The position numbers and the translations under genes are program-made. The notes beneath the pieces were generated by a model, which was not told the origin of the DNA, did not search any database, and saw only the letters and a program-made list of their open reading frames with translations. From Litorimonas sp965205225 (GTDB taxonomy: Bacteria > Pseudomonadota > Alphaproteobacteria > Caulobacterales > Maricaulaceae), in the NCBI GenBank assembly GCA_965205225.1, contig CBDBFZ010000003.1, forward strand, positions 930,001 to 994,000: a stretch of 64,000 bases of DNA, given 5' to 3'. Within the stretch, counting starts at the first letter, position 1, and every line of letters begins with the position of its first letter. This document shows positions 18,930 to 28,105 of this stretch, piece after piece.

Positions 18930-21386
18930 TTAATGTCCTGACATTTTGTGCGGGGCCCGCCAGATCTGATCGGCATAGTTACGGATCGTCCGATCTGAAC
19001 TGAACCAGCCCATTCGCGCCGTATTCAGGATGGCTTTTTCTGCCCATTTCTCAGGTTCGCCGTACAGGGTGTCGAGTTGCCGCTGCATGTCCCAGTAGGA
19101 TTGGAAATCTGGCACGACCTGAAAATAGTCATGCTCGGTCACGTTAGTAAGGAAATCGCGATAGCGATCCGTGTCAGCGCCAGAGAATGTCCCGTCGCCG
19201 ATCTGTTTCATCACTTGCTGCAGAGCGGGTGAAGTCTTGATGATCTCGCTCGGGCGGGCGCGGTGATGTTGGCGCTCGGCGACTTCGTCGGCATTCATAC
19301 CGAAGATGAAGATATTTTCCGCACCGACATGCTCAACTATTTCTACATTGGCGCCGTCCAGCGTGCCGATGGTTAATGCGCCGTTCAGGGCGAACTTCAT
19401 ATTGCCCGTGCCGGAAGCCTCGAACCCGGCCGTGGAAATCTGTTCGGACAGGTCCGCGCCCGGGATCAGAATTTCTGCCATGGAGACATTATAGTTCGGC
19501 AGGAAGACGACCTTGAGCTTATCGCCAATGTCCGGGTCGTTATTCACGACCTCGGCAACATCATTGATTAGCTTGATGATCAGTTTGGCAAAGAAATAAC
19601 TCGGTGCAGCCTTACCCGCGAAGATTTTTACGCGGGGCTGCCAGTCGCCATTGGGGTTAGCCTTGATCGCATTGTAGAGTGCGATCGTCTCCAGAATATT
19701 CATGTGCTGGCGCTTATATTCGTGGATGCGCTTGATCTGCACGTCGAAAATCACATCAGGATTGAGGGCGATGCCCGTGCGGGCCTTGATCATGTCGGCC
19801 AAACGACGTTTGTTCGTCGCCTTCACCGCCATATAGCGCTGCTGGAACCTGGCATCGGTTGCGACAGGTTCGATCTTTTTGAGCTGCTCAAGGTCATCAA
19901 TCCAGCCATCGCCAATCTGCTCGGTCACAAGGCCTGAAAGACCGGGATTGCATTCGAGCAGCCAGCGTCGCGGCGTCACGCCGTTAGTCTGGTTAACGAT
20001 CTTGTCCGGATACATGGTGTGGAGATCGTGGAACACAGTCTGCTTCATCAACTCTGTATGTAGCGCCGAAACGCCATTGACCTTGCGCGACCCGATAAAG
20101 GCCAGATTACCCATGCGCACCCAGTTCTGATGATGTGGGTGGATGACTTGAATGCCAGCAATGATATGATGGTCTAGCCCTTGTTCGATGGCTTCGCGGT
20201 AGAAGGCTCCGTCGATCATGTTGATGATCTGCAGGTGCCGCGGCAGGATATGTTCGAACAGATCGCGCGGCCATTTCTCCAGTGCTTCCGGCAGAAGCGT
20301 GTGATTGGTATAATTTAGCGTCTCGCGAGTAATCTTCAATGCGTGGTCAAAGTCGTAGCCGTGATCATCCATCAGGATTCGGATCAGTTCCGGCACGGCG
20401 ATGGCCGGGTGCGTGTCGTTAAGCTGCACGGCAACATGATCGCCCAGCGTGTCGAGATCATCATAATTGGCGAAGAAACGACGCAATAGATCATGCAGTG
20501 AGGCAGAGGAGAAGAACACTTCCTGTTTCAGCCGCAGCTCGCGCCCCTGGGGAGTGTGATCACCGGGATAGAGGACTTTGGAAATCGACTCGGCCAGAAC
20601 CTGCTGCCGCGCCGCCGCCATGAAGTCGCCATCGTTAAACGTGTCGAGGTTCATCATGCCAGACTGGCGTGCACTCCATAAGCGCAGTGTATTGACATGA
20701 TCGCCCTTCCAACCGGCAATGGGCATATCGAACGCGACCGCCTGCACGGACTCTGCCGGATGCCAGCTGGCCTTGCCGTTTTCGTCATGCGTAACATGGC
20801 CACCGAAGCCGATATCGTAGACGACTTCGGGACGGCGAAATTCCCAGCTATTGCCGGCGAACAGCCAGTCTTCGGGTTCTTCAACCTGCCAGCCATCCTC
20901 TATGGTCTGGCGGAAGATGCCGTGTTGGTAGCGGATGCCGTAACCCATGCCGGCGACACCGGTCGTTGCCATGGAATCCATGAAGCAGGCGGCCAGCCGC
21001 CCAAGACCGCCATTGCCCAGCGCCGCATCCTGTTCGGCATTAATCACAGTCCTCACATCCAGACCTTGCGATTCAAGAAAGGCCCTCGCTTCACTCATAA
21101 GTCCAAGATTGGTGAGATTATCTTCGAGCATCCGCCCGATCATGAATTCCATTGAGAGATAATAGACGCGCGTCTGCTTGTTCTTGTAAATGCGGCGGGT
21201 CGTGTCGATCCAGCCTTCGACCATACGATCGCGCACAGCGAAGGATAAGGCCACGTTCCAGTCACGGGCGTCGGCATGCACCTTGTCCTTGCCGACCGAG
21301 TATATGAGGTGCCGCAACATGGACTCGCCGAGGGAATACTCGTGCAGTTCTTTCGTGTCGTCGATCTTGTGTGGCATGGCGGTCAT
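18930..21386 (-). CDS. glgP: Glycogen phosphorylase
   Basis: About 818 residues, GT35. It releases glucose-1-phosphate from glycogen chain ends using phosphate and PLP. The PLP-lysine motif EASGTGNMKFALNGA and the AALGNGGLGRLAACF, GYGIRYQHGIF and QLNDTHPAIAVPEL blocks are intact. The ATG at 21386 is preferred because it has GGAG at five bases, where the first ATG at 21401 does not. It is the first gene of the leftward glycogen arm. The shared intergenic region suggests co-control with the rightward biosynthetic arm. Confidence 0.97.
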   Translation of the reverse strand: MTAMPHKIDDTKELHEYSLGESMLRHLIYSVGKDKVHADARDWNVALSFAVRDRMVEGWIDTTRRIYKNKQTRVYYLSMEFMIGRMLEDNLTNLGLMSEARAFLESQGLDVRTVINAEQDAALGNGGLGRLAACFMDSMATTGVAGMGYGIRYQHGIFRQTIEDGWQVEEPEDWLFAGNSWEFRRPEVVYDIGFGGHVTHDENGKASWHPAESVQAVAFDMPIAGWKGDHVNTLRLWSARQSGMMNLDTFNDGDFMAAARQQVLAESISKVLYPGDHTPQGRELRLKQEVFFSSASLHDLLRRFFANYDDLDTLGDHVAVQLNDTHPAIAVPELIRILMDDHGYDFDHALKITRETLNYTNHTLLPEALEKWPRDLFEHILPRHLQIINMIDGAFYREAIEQGLDHHIIAGIQVIHPHHQNWVRMGNLAFIGSRKVNGVSALHTELMKQTVFHDLHTMYPDKIVNQTNGVTPRRWLLECNPGLSGLVTEQIGDGWIDDLEQLKKIEPVATDARFQQRYMAVKATNKRRLADMIKARTGIALNPDVIFDVQIKRIHEYKRQHMNILETIALYNAIKANPNGDWQPRVKIFAGKAAPSYFFAKLIIKLINDVAEVVNNDPDIGDKLKVVFLPNYNVSMAEILIPGADLSEQISTAGFEASGTGNMKFALNGALTIGTLDGANVEIVEHVGAENIFIFGMNADEVAERQHHRARPSEIIKTSPALQQVMKQIGDGTFSGADTDRYRDFLTNVTEHDYFQVVPDFQSYWDMQRQLDTLYGEPEKWAEKAILNTARMGWFSSDRTIRNYADQIWRAPHKMSGH

Positions 21387-21437
21387 GTTCGCTCCATACA
21401 ATAAATTTCCGCGATGGGTAGCAGAGAGCGAGAGAAA

Positions 21438-21453
21438 TTGACAGCGCTGTCAA
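21438..21453. promoter_or_regulatory. Perfect 16-bp palindrome, LacI-family-type operator candidate
   Basis: TTGACAGCGCTGTCAA is a perfect palindrome with a central CG, the layout of LacI/GalR-family operators. It lies 52 bp upstream of the glgP start and about 140 bp before glgC, in the only spacer between the two glycogen arms. No regulator gene is adjacent, so control would come in trans. Confidence 0.6.
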
Positions 21454-21595
21454 TAAACTTCACAAGGATAGCAAGAATACCTGTAAAGTGTACGAGAGCG
21501 CGATTGTCTGGTCATCGGTCAGAAAGCTCAAAAAACTTTGGATCGCGTTTCGCCGCCATGCTTAAGTAGCATCATATTTGGGAAAGTGAGGGTGT

Positions 21596-22867
21596 ATGGT
21601 TCAGACAAAAGCCTTTGGGGGACATAGGCGATTATCCGCCAAGACACTGGCTATGGTGCTGGCGGGCGGGCGGGGCTCGCGCCTTAGGGATCTCACCGAA
21701 ATCCGTGCCAAGCCGGCGGTCTATTTTGGCGGCAAGTTCCGCATCATCGATTTTGCTCTGTCCAATGCGATGAATTCCGGGATCAAGCGGATCGCGGTTG
21801 CAACCCAGTACAAACAGCACAGCCTGATCCGGCATTTGCAACGTGGGTGGAACTTCTATCGCGCCGAACGTAACGAGAGTTTCGACATCATGCCAGCGTC
21901 GCAGACCATGTCGGATGACCGTTGGTATGAAGGAACGGCAGATGCCGTTTTTCAGAACATTCCCATCATCGAAGCCTATGAGAATGTCGAATATATCGTC
22001 GTTCTGGCCGGGGATCATATCTATAAGATGGATTATGAGGTGATGCTTGAAGAACATGTCAGCTCTGGCGCAGACGTGACAGTTGGCTGTCTGGAAGTCA
22101 GCAAGAAGGAAGCACGAGCCTTTGGGGTTATGCATATCGACGATAATGACGTGATCACCGACTTCCTCGAAAAACCTGCGGATCCACCGACTATTCCCGG
22201 ATCGACCGATACCTGTCTGGCCTCGATGGGTATTTATGTCTTCGACAAGAAATTTTTGTTCGAACAGCTTAAGCGCGATGCGGCAGATCCGAATACGGAT
22301 CGGGATTTTGGCAAGAACCTGATTCCCTACATTGTTAAGAACGGCAAAGCTCAGGCTCATCGCTTCACAAAATCCTGTGTCCGTTCCGACGGAGAGGAAG
22401 AAGCCTACTGGCGCGATGTCGGGACGGTTGACGCTTATATGGAAGCCAATCTTGATCTGTGCTCATTCGAACCTGCGCTGAACATGTATGACAGGGACTG
22501 GCCGATCTGGACCTATTCGGAACTGGCACCGTCGGCCAAATTTATCCACGACGAGGTCGGACGGCGCGGCCATGCGGTCAATTCCGTTGTTTCGGCGGGA
22601 TGTATCGTTTCGGGTTCGCGCGTGGATCAATCTCTGCTCTTCACCAATGTTTATGTGCATAGCTATTCCACGCTCAAATGCGCGATCGTCCTGCCTGGCG
22701 TGGATATTAGCGAGGTCACGCAACTGACCAATGTAGTGATTGATCGCGGAGTCAAAATCCCTAAAGGTCTGGCTGTGGGCAATGATCCTAAGCTTGACGC
22801 CAAGCGTTTCTTCCGCACGGAAAACGGCGTCTGCCTGATCACACAGGCCATGATCGACAAGCTCTAG
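21596..22867 (+). CDS. glgC: Glucose-1-phosphate adenylyltransferase
   Basis: 423 residues. It makes ADP-glucose from glucose-1-phosphate and ATP, the committed step of bacterial glycogen synthesis. The nucleotidyltransferase signature GGRGSRLRDLTEIRAKPAVYFGGK, the FALSNAMNSGI segment, the EGTADAVFQN loop, VLAGDHIYKMDY and the glucose-site FLEKP are all present. The C-terminal left-handed beta-helix follows. A Shine-Dalgarno-like gtgagg lies upstream of ATG. It heads the rightward arm. Confidence 0.97.
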   Translation: MVQTKAFGGHRRLSAKTLAMVLAGGRGSRLRDLTEIRAKPAVYFGGKFRIIDFALSNAMNSGIKRIAVATQYKQHSLIRHLQRGWNFYRAERNESFDIMPASQTMSDDRWYEGTADAVFQNIPIIEAYENVEYIVVLAGDHIYKMDYEVMLEEHVSSGADVTVGCLEVSKKEARAFGVMHIDDNDVITDFLEKPADPPTIPGSTDTCLASMGIYVFDKKFLFEQLKRDAADPNTDRDFGKNLIPYIVKNGKAQAHRFTKSCVRSDGEEEAYWRDVGTVDAYMEANLDLCSFEPALNMYDRDWPIWTYSELAPSAKFIHDEVGRRGHAVNSVVSAGCIVSGSRVDQSLLFTNVYVHSYSTLKCAIVLPGVDISEVTQLTNVVIDRGVKIPKGLAVGNDPKLDAKRFFRTENGVCLITQAMIDKL

Positions 22868-22880
22868 GCCGAGCCCACCT

Positions 22881-24332
22881 ATGCCGACTTCCGCTCGCAA
22901 ACGCCGCGTTCTGCACGTCGCCTCAGAATGTTATCCGCTGATCAAGACTGGCGGACTGGCCGATGTCGTGGGGGCGTTGCCGATTGCGCTGGATGAAACG
23001 AACGCGGTTGAGAGTATTGTCTTTCTACCTGGATTTCCGGACGTGCTGGCTGGGCTGAGCGGAACGAATACCTATGCCAAAGTAACGGCGCTTGACGAAT
23101 CTCCCGTGCGCCTGGTCAGCGGAACAACGCGAACCGGCGTGTCTGTGATTGCCGCTGATTGCGCAGCGCTGTTTGGCTATGATGGCAATCCCTATCAGTT
23201 ACCTGACGGGGTAGACCGGCCCGGAAACGGTCTCGCTTTCGCAAACTTCTCAAAACTCGCGGCACAGATTGCGACGGGCGTAAAACGTAAGCGCGGCTTT
23301 GATGTGCTTCACGCGCATGATTGGCAGGCCGGATTGGCCGCAGCTTATCTGAAGACGGACGGCGCAGACGTCACAACCTTGTTCACGATTCACAATCTCG
23401 CTTTTCAGGGGCTTTTTCCGAAAAATCTACTGGCGCGCACAGGATTGCCGGGGTCAGTCTTTCACGAAGATGGGTTCGAATATTGGGGTAAGCTGAGCTT
23501 CCTGAAATCCGGTATCACCTATAGTGATTGGGTCACGACAGTCAGCCCGACCTATGCGCTGGAAATCCAGATGGACGATGACGGGATGGGGTTTGGTGGT
23601 TTGTTACGCAGCCGGTCCGACCGACTTCGGGGTATCTTGAACGGGGTCGATCAGACAGTCTGGAATCCCGCCAACGACCCAGCGATTACTATGCCGTTTT
23701 CAGGCTCAGACCTGTCGGGCAAGGTTGGCAACAAAATAGCACTGCAGGAAGAACTTGGTCTGTCGCGCGTCGCATCTGGGCCGCTTTTCTGCGTGATTTC
23801 TCGCCTGACCGAACAAAAGGGCCTCGATCTAGTGCCTGCCATGCTGGACGGCATTGTGGCACGCGGCGGGCAGATGGCGTTGCTGGGGTCTGGCGATGCG
23901 GTGATCGAGCAAGCTTTCCTTGAGGCGCAAGATCGTCATCCGGACCAAGTGGCAGTGAAGATCGGCTATGATGAGCCTTTTGCCCATCGGTTGCAGGCGG
24001 GTTCTGACGCGATCCTGATTCCGTCACGGTTCGAACCCTGTGGCCTGACACAACTCTGCGCCATGCGGTACGGAACGATCCCGATCACGTCCCGTGTTGG
24101 TGGGTTGATGGACACCGTGATCGGGGCGACGCCAGCGACCCAGTCTGTGGGCGCAGCGACAGGTGTGACCTTCAACCCGGTCAATCCACACATGCTATGG
24201 GCCGCAATTGACAGAACATTCTCGCTTTATGCCAATGCGCCGACATGGTCACAGATGGTCGCGACGGCGATCACTCAGGATTTTGGCTGGACAGCCCCGG
24301 CGCGGGATTATCTGGAACTCTATCAGACATGA
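22881..24332 (+). CDS. glgA: Glycogen synthase (ADP-glucose)
   Basis: 483 residues, GT5. It elongates the alpha-1,4-glucan from ADP-glucose. The N-terminal ADP-glucose-binding motif KTGGLADVVGALP, the HAHDWQAGL segment and the C-terminal retaining-GT motif around the catalytic Glu (SRFEPCGLTQLCAMRYG) are all present. Its stop TGA overlaps the next gene's ATG (ATGA at 24329), indicating translational coupling. Confidence 0.97.
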   Translation: MPTSARKRRVLHVASECYPLIKTGGLADVVGALPIALDETNAVESIVFLPGFPDVLAGLSGTNTYAKVTALDESPVRLVSGTTRTGVSVIAADCAALFGYDGNPYQLPDGVDRPGNGLAFANFSKLAAQIATGVKRKRGFDVLHAHDWQAGLAAAYLKTDGADVTTLFTIHNLAFQGLFPKNLLARTGLPGSVFHEDGFEYWGKLSFLKSGITYSDWVTTVSPTYALEIQMDDDGMGFGGLLRSRSDRLRGILNGVDQTVWNPANDPAITMPFSGSDLSGKVGNKIALQEELGLSRVASGPLFCVISRLTEQKGLDLVPAMLDGIVARGGQMALLGSGDAVIEQAFLEAQDRHPDQVAVKIGYDEPFAHRLQAGSDAILIPSRFEPCGLTQLCAMRYGTIPITSRVGGLMDTVIGATPATQSVGAATGVTFNPVNPHMLWAAIDRTFSLYANAPTWSQMVATAITQDFGWTAPARDYLELYQT

Positions 24333-27300
24333 CCAATTGGCCTCTGGGGGCAACCCTGATCGAAAGCGGTGCGCAGTTTTCGCTCTTCTCAGCCCATGCG
24401 GACGGCGTAACCCTGTGTTTGTTTGAAGGCGATGTAGAAACGGACCGTATTGCCCTGACCCGACAGGGCGATATATGGTCCGTTCATGTGCCTGAAGTCT
24501 ATGCCGGACAACTCTATGGCTACCGTGTAGACGGCCCATATGAGCCTAGGGAAGGCCACCGGTTTAATGCTAACAAACTGCTGATCGACCCCTATGCCAA
24601 GGCGCTATCGGGCGAGATTATCGAACATCCTGCGCTCTACGGCCATGAAGGTGGTGATGATCTGTCCTTCAACACCCGAGATAGCGCTCCCTATATACCA
24701 AAAGGTATTGTGACCGGCCTTGGTCAGCGCCAGCGTTGGACTCAGCCCGTTACAAGCTGGCCGGATACGGTCATTTACGAAGCCCATGTCAAAGGGCTGA
24801 CGAAACGCCATCCGGATGTGAAGCCTGCCTTGCGCGGTACGGTCGAAGCGCTCGCCGATCCGGCGATGATCGACCATCTGACCGCTCTTGGCGTGAGCGC
24901 GCTGGAACTTCTGCCATTGCAGCAATTCCATTCCGAACCGAGGCTGACAGAAATGGGGCTCAGTAATTACTGGGGCTATAATCCCATCAATTATTTCGTG
25001 CCTCACGCGGCCTATCTCGGACCTGACGGTGAAGACGGCTTGCGCCGCACTGTTCGAACGCTCCACGCCGCCGGAATCGAGCTTATTCTCGACGTCGTCT
25101 ATAATCACACGGCGGAGAGCTGTCATCTCGGTCCGACACTCTCCCTAAAGGGGATCGACAATGCATCTTATTATGCGTTGCAGGACAATCGCCGATTCTA
25201 TGTGAATCATACGGGCACAGGAAACATGCTGGATATGCGCTGCACGGCGGTCCGGGATTTGACCCTTGCCAGCCTGCGCCACTGGGTCAGCGAATTTGGT
25301 GTCTATGGATTTCGCTTTGATTTGGCGCCGACATTGGGGCGTATGGGGGAGGGGTTCGACGCATTCGCGCCGATGTTGGCCGCTATCGTCAGTGATCCGG
25401 TTCTGTCTCGCGTGAAACTGATCGCAGAGCCGTGGGATATTGGTCCTCACGGCTATCAGCTCGGCAATTTTCCAACGGGCTGGGCGGAATGGAATGACGA
25501 GTATCGCGATGCGGTGCGCAGCTTCTGGCGGGGCGACGATCATGCGCAGAAATCGCTAGCTGGGAAGCTGCTCGGCTCAGCAGAGCGGTTTGATCATGAC
25601 GGCCGCAAGGCGTGGAGTTCGGTCAATTTCATCGCAGCGCATGACGGTTTCACCCTGCACGACACGGTCAGTTTCAACCATAAGCATAATCACGCAAATG
25701 GGGAAGAGAACCGCGATGGCCACGGCCACAACCTATCCGATAATCTCGGAGTTGAGGGCGAGGCAGATGATCCACTGATTGAAGCGGCGCGGCGAGACCG
25801 TAAGGTCGCCATGCTGGCCACGCTGCTGTTCTCGCAAGGCACACCGATGCTTCTGGCGGGCGATGAGTTCGGGCAGACTCAGGGTGGCGATAATAATGCT
25901 TACTGTCAGGACAATGAAATCAGTTGGCTGGATTGGGTAAACGCTGATATGTCGTTAATTGAACAGGTTCGGGGACTGAGTGCTGTACGTCGCCAATATC
26001 CGCATTTCCGTCAGTCCAATTTTCTGCACGGCCAGCCGGTCGAAACGTCCGTTCTCCAAAATGTAGAATGGATTACACCTGATGGCGGACTGATGACGGT
26101 GGGTGATTGGGAGCAGCCTGACCTGCCTTGTTTAGGTCTTGTGCTTGCTATGATGGGCGCGCCCACATTGGCGGTTTTCTTGAACCGAACTGCGAAGACG
26201 GAAATCCATTTATCGGACAGATGGCAGCCAATTTTAGGTGGCCGGACTTTGCAAGGCAACGGGGTGGCTGTTTTTGAACTACCTGCCGGTCAACTGCCGG
26301 AGTGGCGGCATAGCGAGCAATTGGAGGTTCACTCTGAGGCGAACGGATTATTGCCCGGGTTTCGGGATATATCCGGTCTCTGGAATCCGATTTCGGATGA
26401 GACCCGCGCGGCGATCTTAAAGGCACTTGATGTCGATTTATTCACTCAACCTACTCAGTCTGACCGGACCGAAATCCCGAACAATCCTATCTTTGGGGCG
26501 AATGTGCTGGAGCGGCAAGGGGGTGTTTGGGGCGTGACCACATCGCTCTATACGCTGCATAGTCAAGACAGCTGGGGCATAGGTGATTTCGACGATCTGG
26601 CCCGATTGGCGGAACAGCTCGCTCCGATGGGTTGTGACTTTGTCGGCATCAATCCGGTCCATGCGCTGTTCCCCAGTGCGCCGCATCTGTTTGCGCCCTA
26701 TTCTGTCTCCTCACGTCAGTTCCTGAACGTGATGCATATCGCCCCGCATAAGCTGCCAGAATGGACGGGCCGCCGCCCGAATTTTGAGGTGGGCGGGTTT
26801 GTCGACTACGACGCTGTTTACGCTGCCAAGACAAACGCTTTTGAATCTGCCTTTTCGGCGTTTCAATCTTTGGCCAAGGACCATCCTCGCCTACGAGCCT
26901 TCGAAGATTTCAAGCATGTAGGCGGCAAAGCCCTGTATCAGCATGCACTCTATGATGTATTGTTTGAACAGTTGCCCAAAGAGCGTCAAACCTATCGTGG
27001 TTGGAAGAACTTCGCGCTGGAATTTCGCGATCCTGATGATCCCGCGACATTGGCCTTTGCCACCGATTATGAAGACCGGGTCGATTATTACACCTATCTG
27101 CAATGGAATGCGGCTCTTCAACTAGGGGACGCGCAGATCCGTGCGCGTATGGCCGGAATGTCAGTGGGGCTCTATCTCGATCTTGCCGTAGGTGTGACCG
27201 AGGGCGCCGCCGATGTGTGGCGAAACCGTGAGGCTTTTGCCCACGGCGTGAGTCTTGGCGCACCGGGAGACGCAGCTAATCCGGCAGGGCAACGCTGGAA

Positions 27301-28105
27301 TTTACTACCGCTTCGACCGGATCGGTTCGAAGCAGGTGAGGCGGCTGAAAGCCTGTTCAGGGCGGCGCTTAAGGCCGTAATGCAGTCCGCAGGCGCAGTG
27401 CGTATCGATCATGTATTGGGATTATTACGCAGTTTCTGGATTCCAGAGAATGCCCCCGGAGGTTATGTGACCTATCCTTTCGAGCGGTTGATGCAGATTA
27501 TCGCCGAGGAGTCCGAAGCTGCGGAGTGCATCGTTTTCGGCGAAGACCTCGGCACTGTGCCGGACGGATTTCGCGATCGGATGCAAGACCATCAGTTGAT
27601 GGGCTGTTCTGTTCAGATGATTGAGCGGGGTCAGCACGGCGAGTTATTGCCGCGTGAGACCTCCCGGCATCTCGCCATGAATGCGTGGTCCAATCATGAC
27701 TTCCCGACCGTGGCAGGTTTCTGGACCGAACGTGATCTTGAATGGCGTGAGGCGTTGGGTATCGGCGTGGAGAGTCTGGAGCGAGATCGCGGCCAAAGGT
27801 CAAAAGACCGAGATGTCATGGCGGACTTGGCCGGATTGGGAGAGGTCCCCGATCAGCTGAGCGTCGAGCATATGGCCCGGTTGCAAGCCTATTTATCGGC
27901 TGGCCCCTCGCTGGCTTTTGCGGTCCAGCTGGATGATCTTCTCCTGTCTGAGAACCAGCCTAACATTCCCGGCACGACATCAGAACAACCCAATTGGCGA
28001 CGGCGTGCGCGGCTATTGATCGAGGCATTGGTCAGTGACGCAAACGTACAGGCTATCCTCGGCACCATTGACGCGGCCCGTGCTAGCGGAAAGAAAGCCA
28101 AATGA
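24329..28105 (+). CDS. glgX-malQ: Fused glycogen debranching enzyme GlgX and 4-alpha-glucanotransferase MalQ
   Basis: One uninterrupted 1258-residue protein. The first half (about 1-650) is GlgX: a CBM48 start (MTNWPLGATLIESGAQFSLF), SNYWGYNPINYF, DVVYNHTAE, the nucleophile region GFRFDLAPTLGR near residue 330, IAEPWDIG near 366 and FIAAHDGFTLHD near 437. It hydrolyses alpha-1,6 branches of trimmed glycogen. The second half (about 690-1258) is MalQ/GH77: SWGIGDFDDLA near 748, YLQWNAALQL, GLYLDLAVGV, the nucleophile region RIDHVLGLLRSFWIP near 1026, FGEDLGTVP near 1071 and SNHDFPTVAGFW near 1121. It transfers the released maltooligosaccharides. No stop or internal ribosome site is seen at the joint. 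ATGA overlaps occur at both ends. Confidence 0.94.
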   Translation: MTNWPLGATLIESGAQFSLFSAHADGVTLCLFEGDVETDRIALTRQGDIWSVHVPEVYAGQLYGYRVDGPYEPREGHRFNANKLLIDPYAKALSGEIIEHPALYGHEGGDDLSFNTRDSAPYIPKGIVTGLGQRQRWTQPVTSWPDTVIYEAHVKGLTKRHPDVKPALRGTVEALADPAMIDHLTALGVSALELLPLQQFHSEPRLTEMGLSNYWGYNPINYFVPHAAYLGPDGEDGLRRTVRTLHAAGIELILDVVYNHTAESCHLGPTLSLKGIDNASYYALQDNRRFYVNHTGTGNMLDMRCTAVRDLTLASLRHWVSEFGVYGFRFDLAPTLGRMGEGFDAFAPMLAAIVSDPVLSRVKLIAEPWDIGPHGYQLGNFPTGWAEWNDEYRDAVRSFWRGDDHAQKSLAGKLLGSAERFDHDGRKAWSSVNFIAAHDGFTLHDTVSFNHKHNHANGEENRDGHGHNLSDNLGVEGEADDPLIEAARRDRKVAMLATLLFSQGTPMLLAGDEFGQTQGGDNNAYCQDNEISWLDWVNADMSLIEQVRGLSAVRRQYPHFRQSNFLHGQPVETSVLQNVEWITPDGGLMTVGDWEQPDLPCLGLVLAMMGAPTLAVFLNRTAKTEIHLSDRWQPILGGRTLQGNGVAVFELPAGQLPEWRHSEQLEVHSEANGLLPGFRDISGLWNPISDETRAAILKALDVDLFTQPTQSDRTEIPNNPIFGANVLERQGGVWGVTTSLYTLHSQDSWGIGDFDDLARLAEQLAPMGCDFVGINPVHALFPSAPHLFAPYSVSSRQFLNVMHIAPHKLPEWTGRRPNFEVGGFVDYDAVYAAKTNAFESAFSAFQSLAKDHPRLRAFEDFKHVGGKALYQHALYDVLFEQLPKERQTYRGWKNFALEFRDPDDPATLAFATDYEDRVDYYTYLQWNAALQLGDAQIRARMAGMSVGLYLDLAVGVTEGAADVWRNREAFAHGVSLGAPGDAANPAGQRWNLLPLRPDRFEAGEAAESLFRAALKAVMQSAGAVRIDHVLGLLRSFWIPENAPGGYVTYPFERLMQIIAEESEAAECIVFGEDLGTVPDGFRDRMQDHQLMGCSVQMIERGQHGELLPRETSRHLAMNAWSNHDFPTVAGFWTERDLEWREALGIGVESLERDRGQRSKDRDVMADLAGLGEVPDQLSVEHMARLQAYLSAGPSLAFAVQLDDLLLSENQPNIPGTTSEQPNWRRRARLLIEALVSDANVQAILGTIDAARASGKKAK

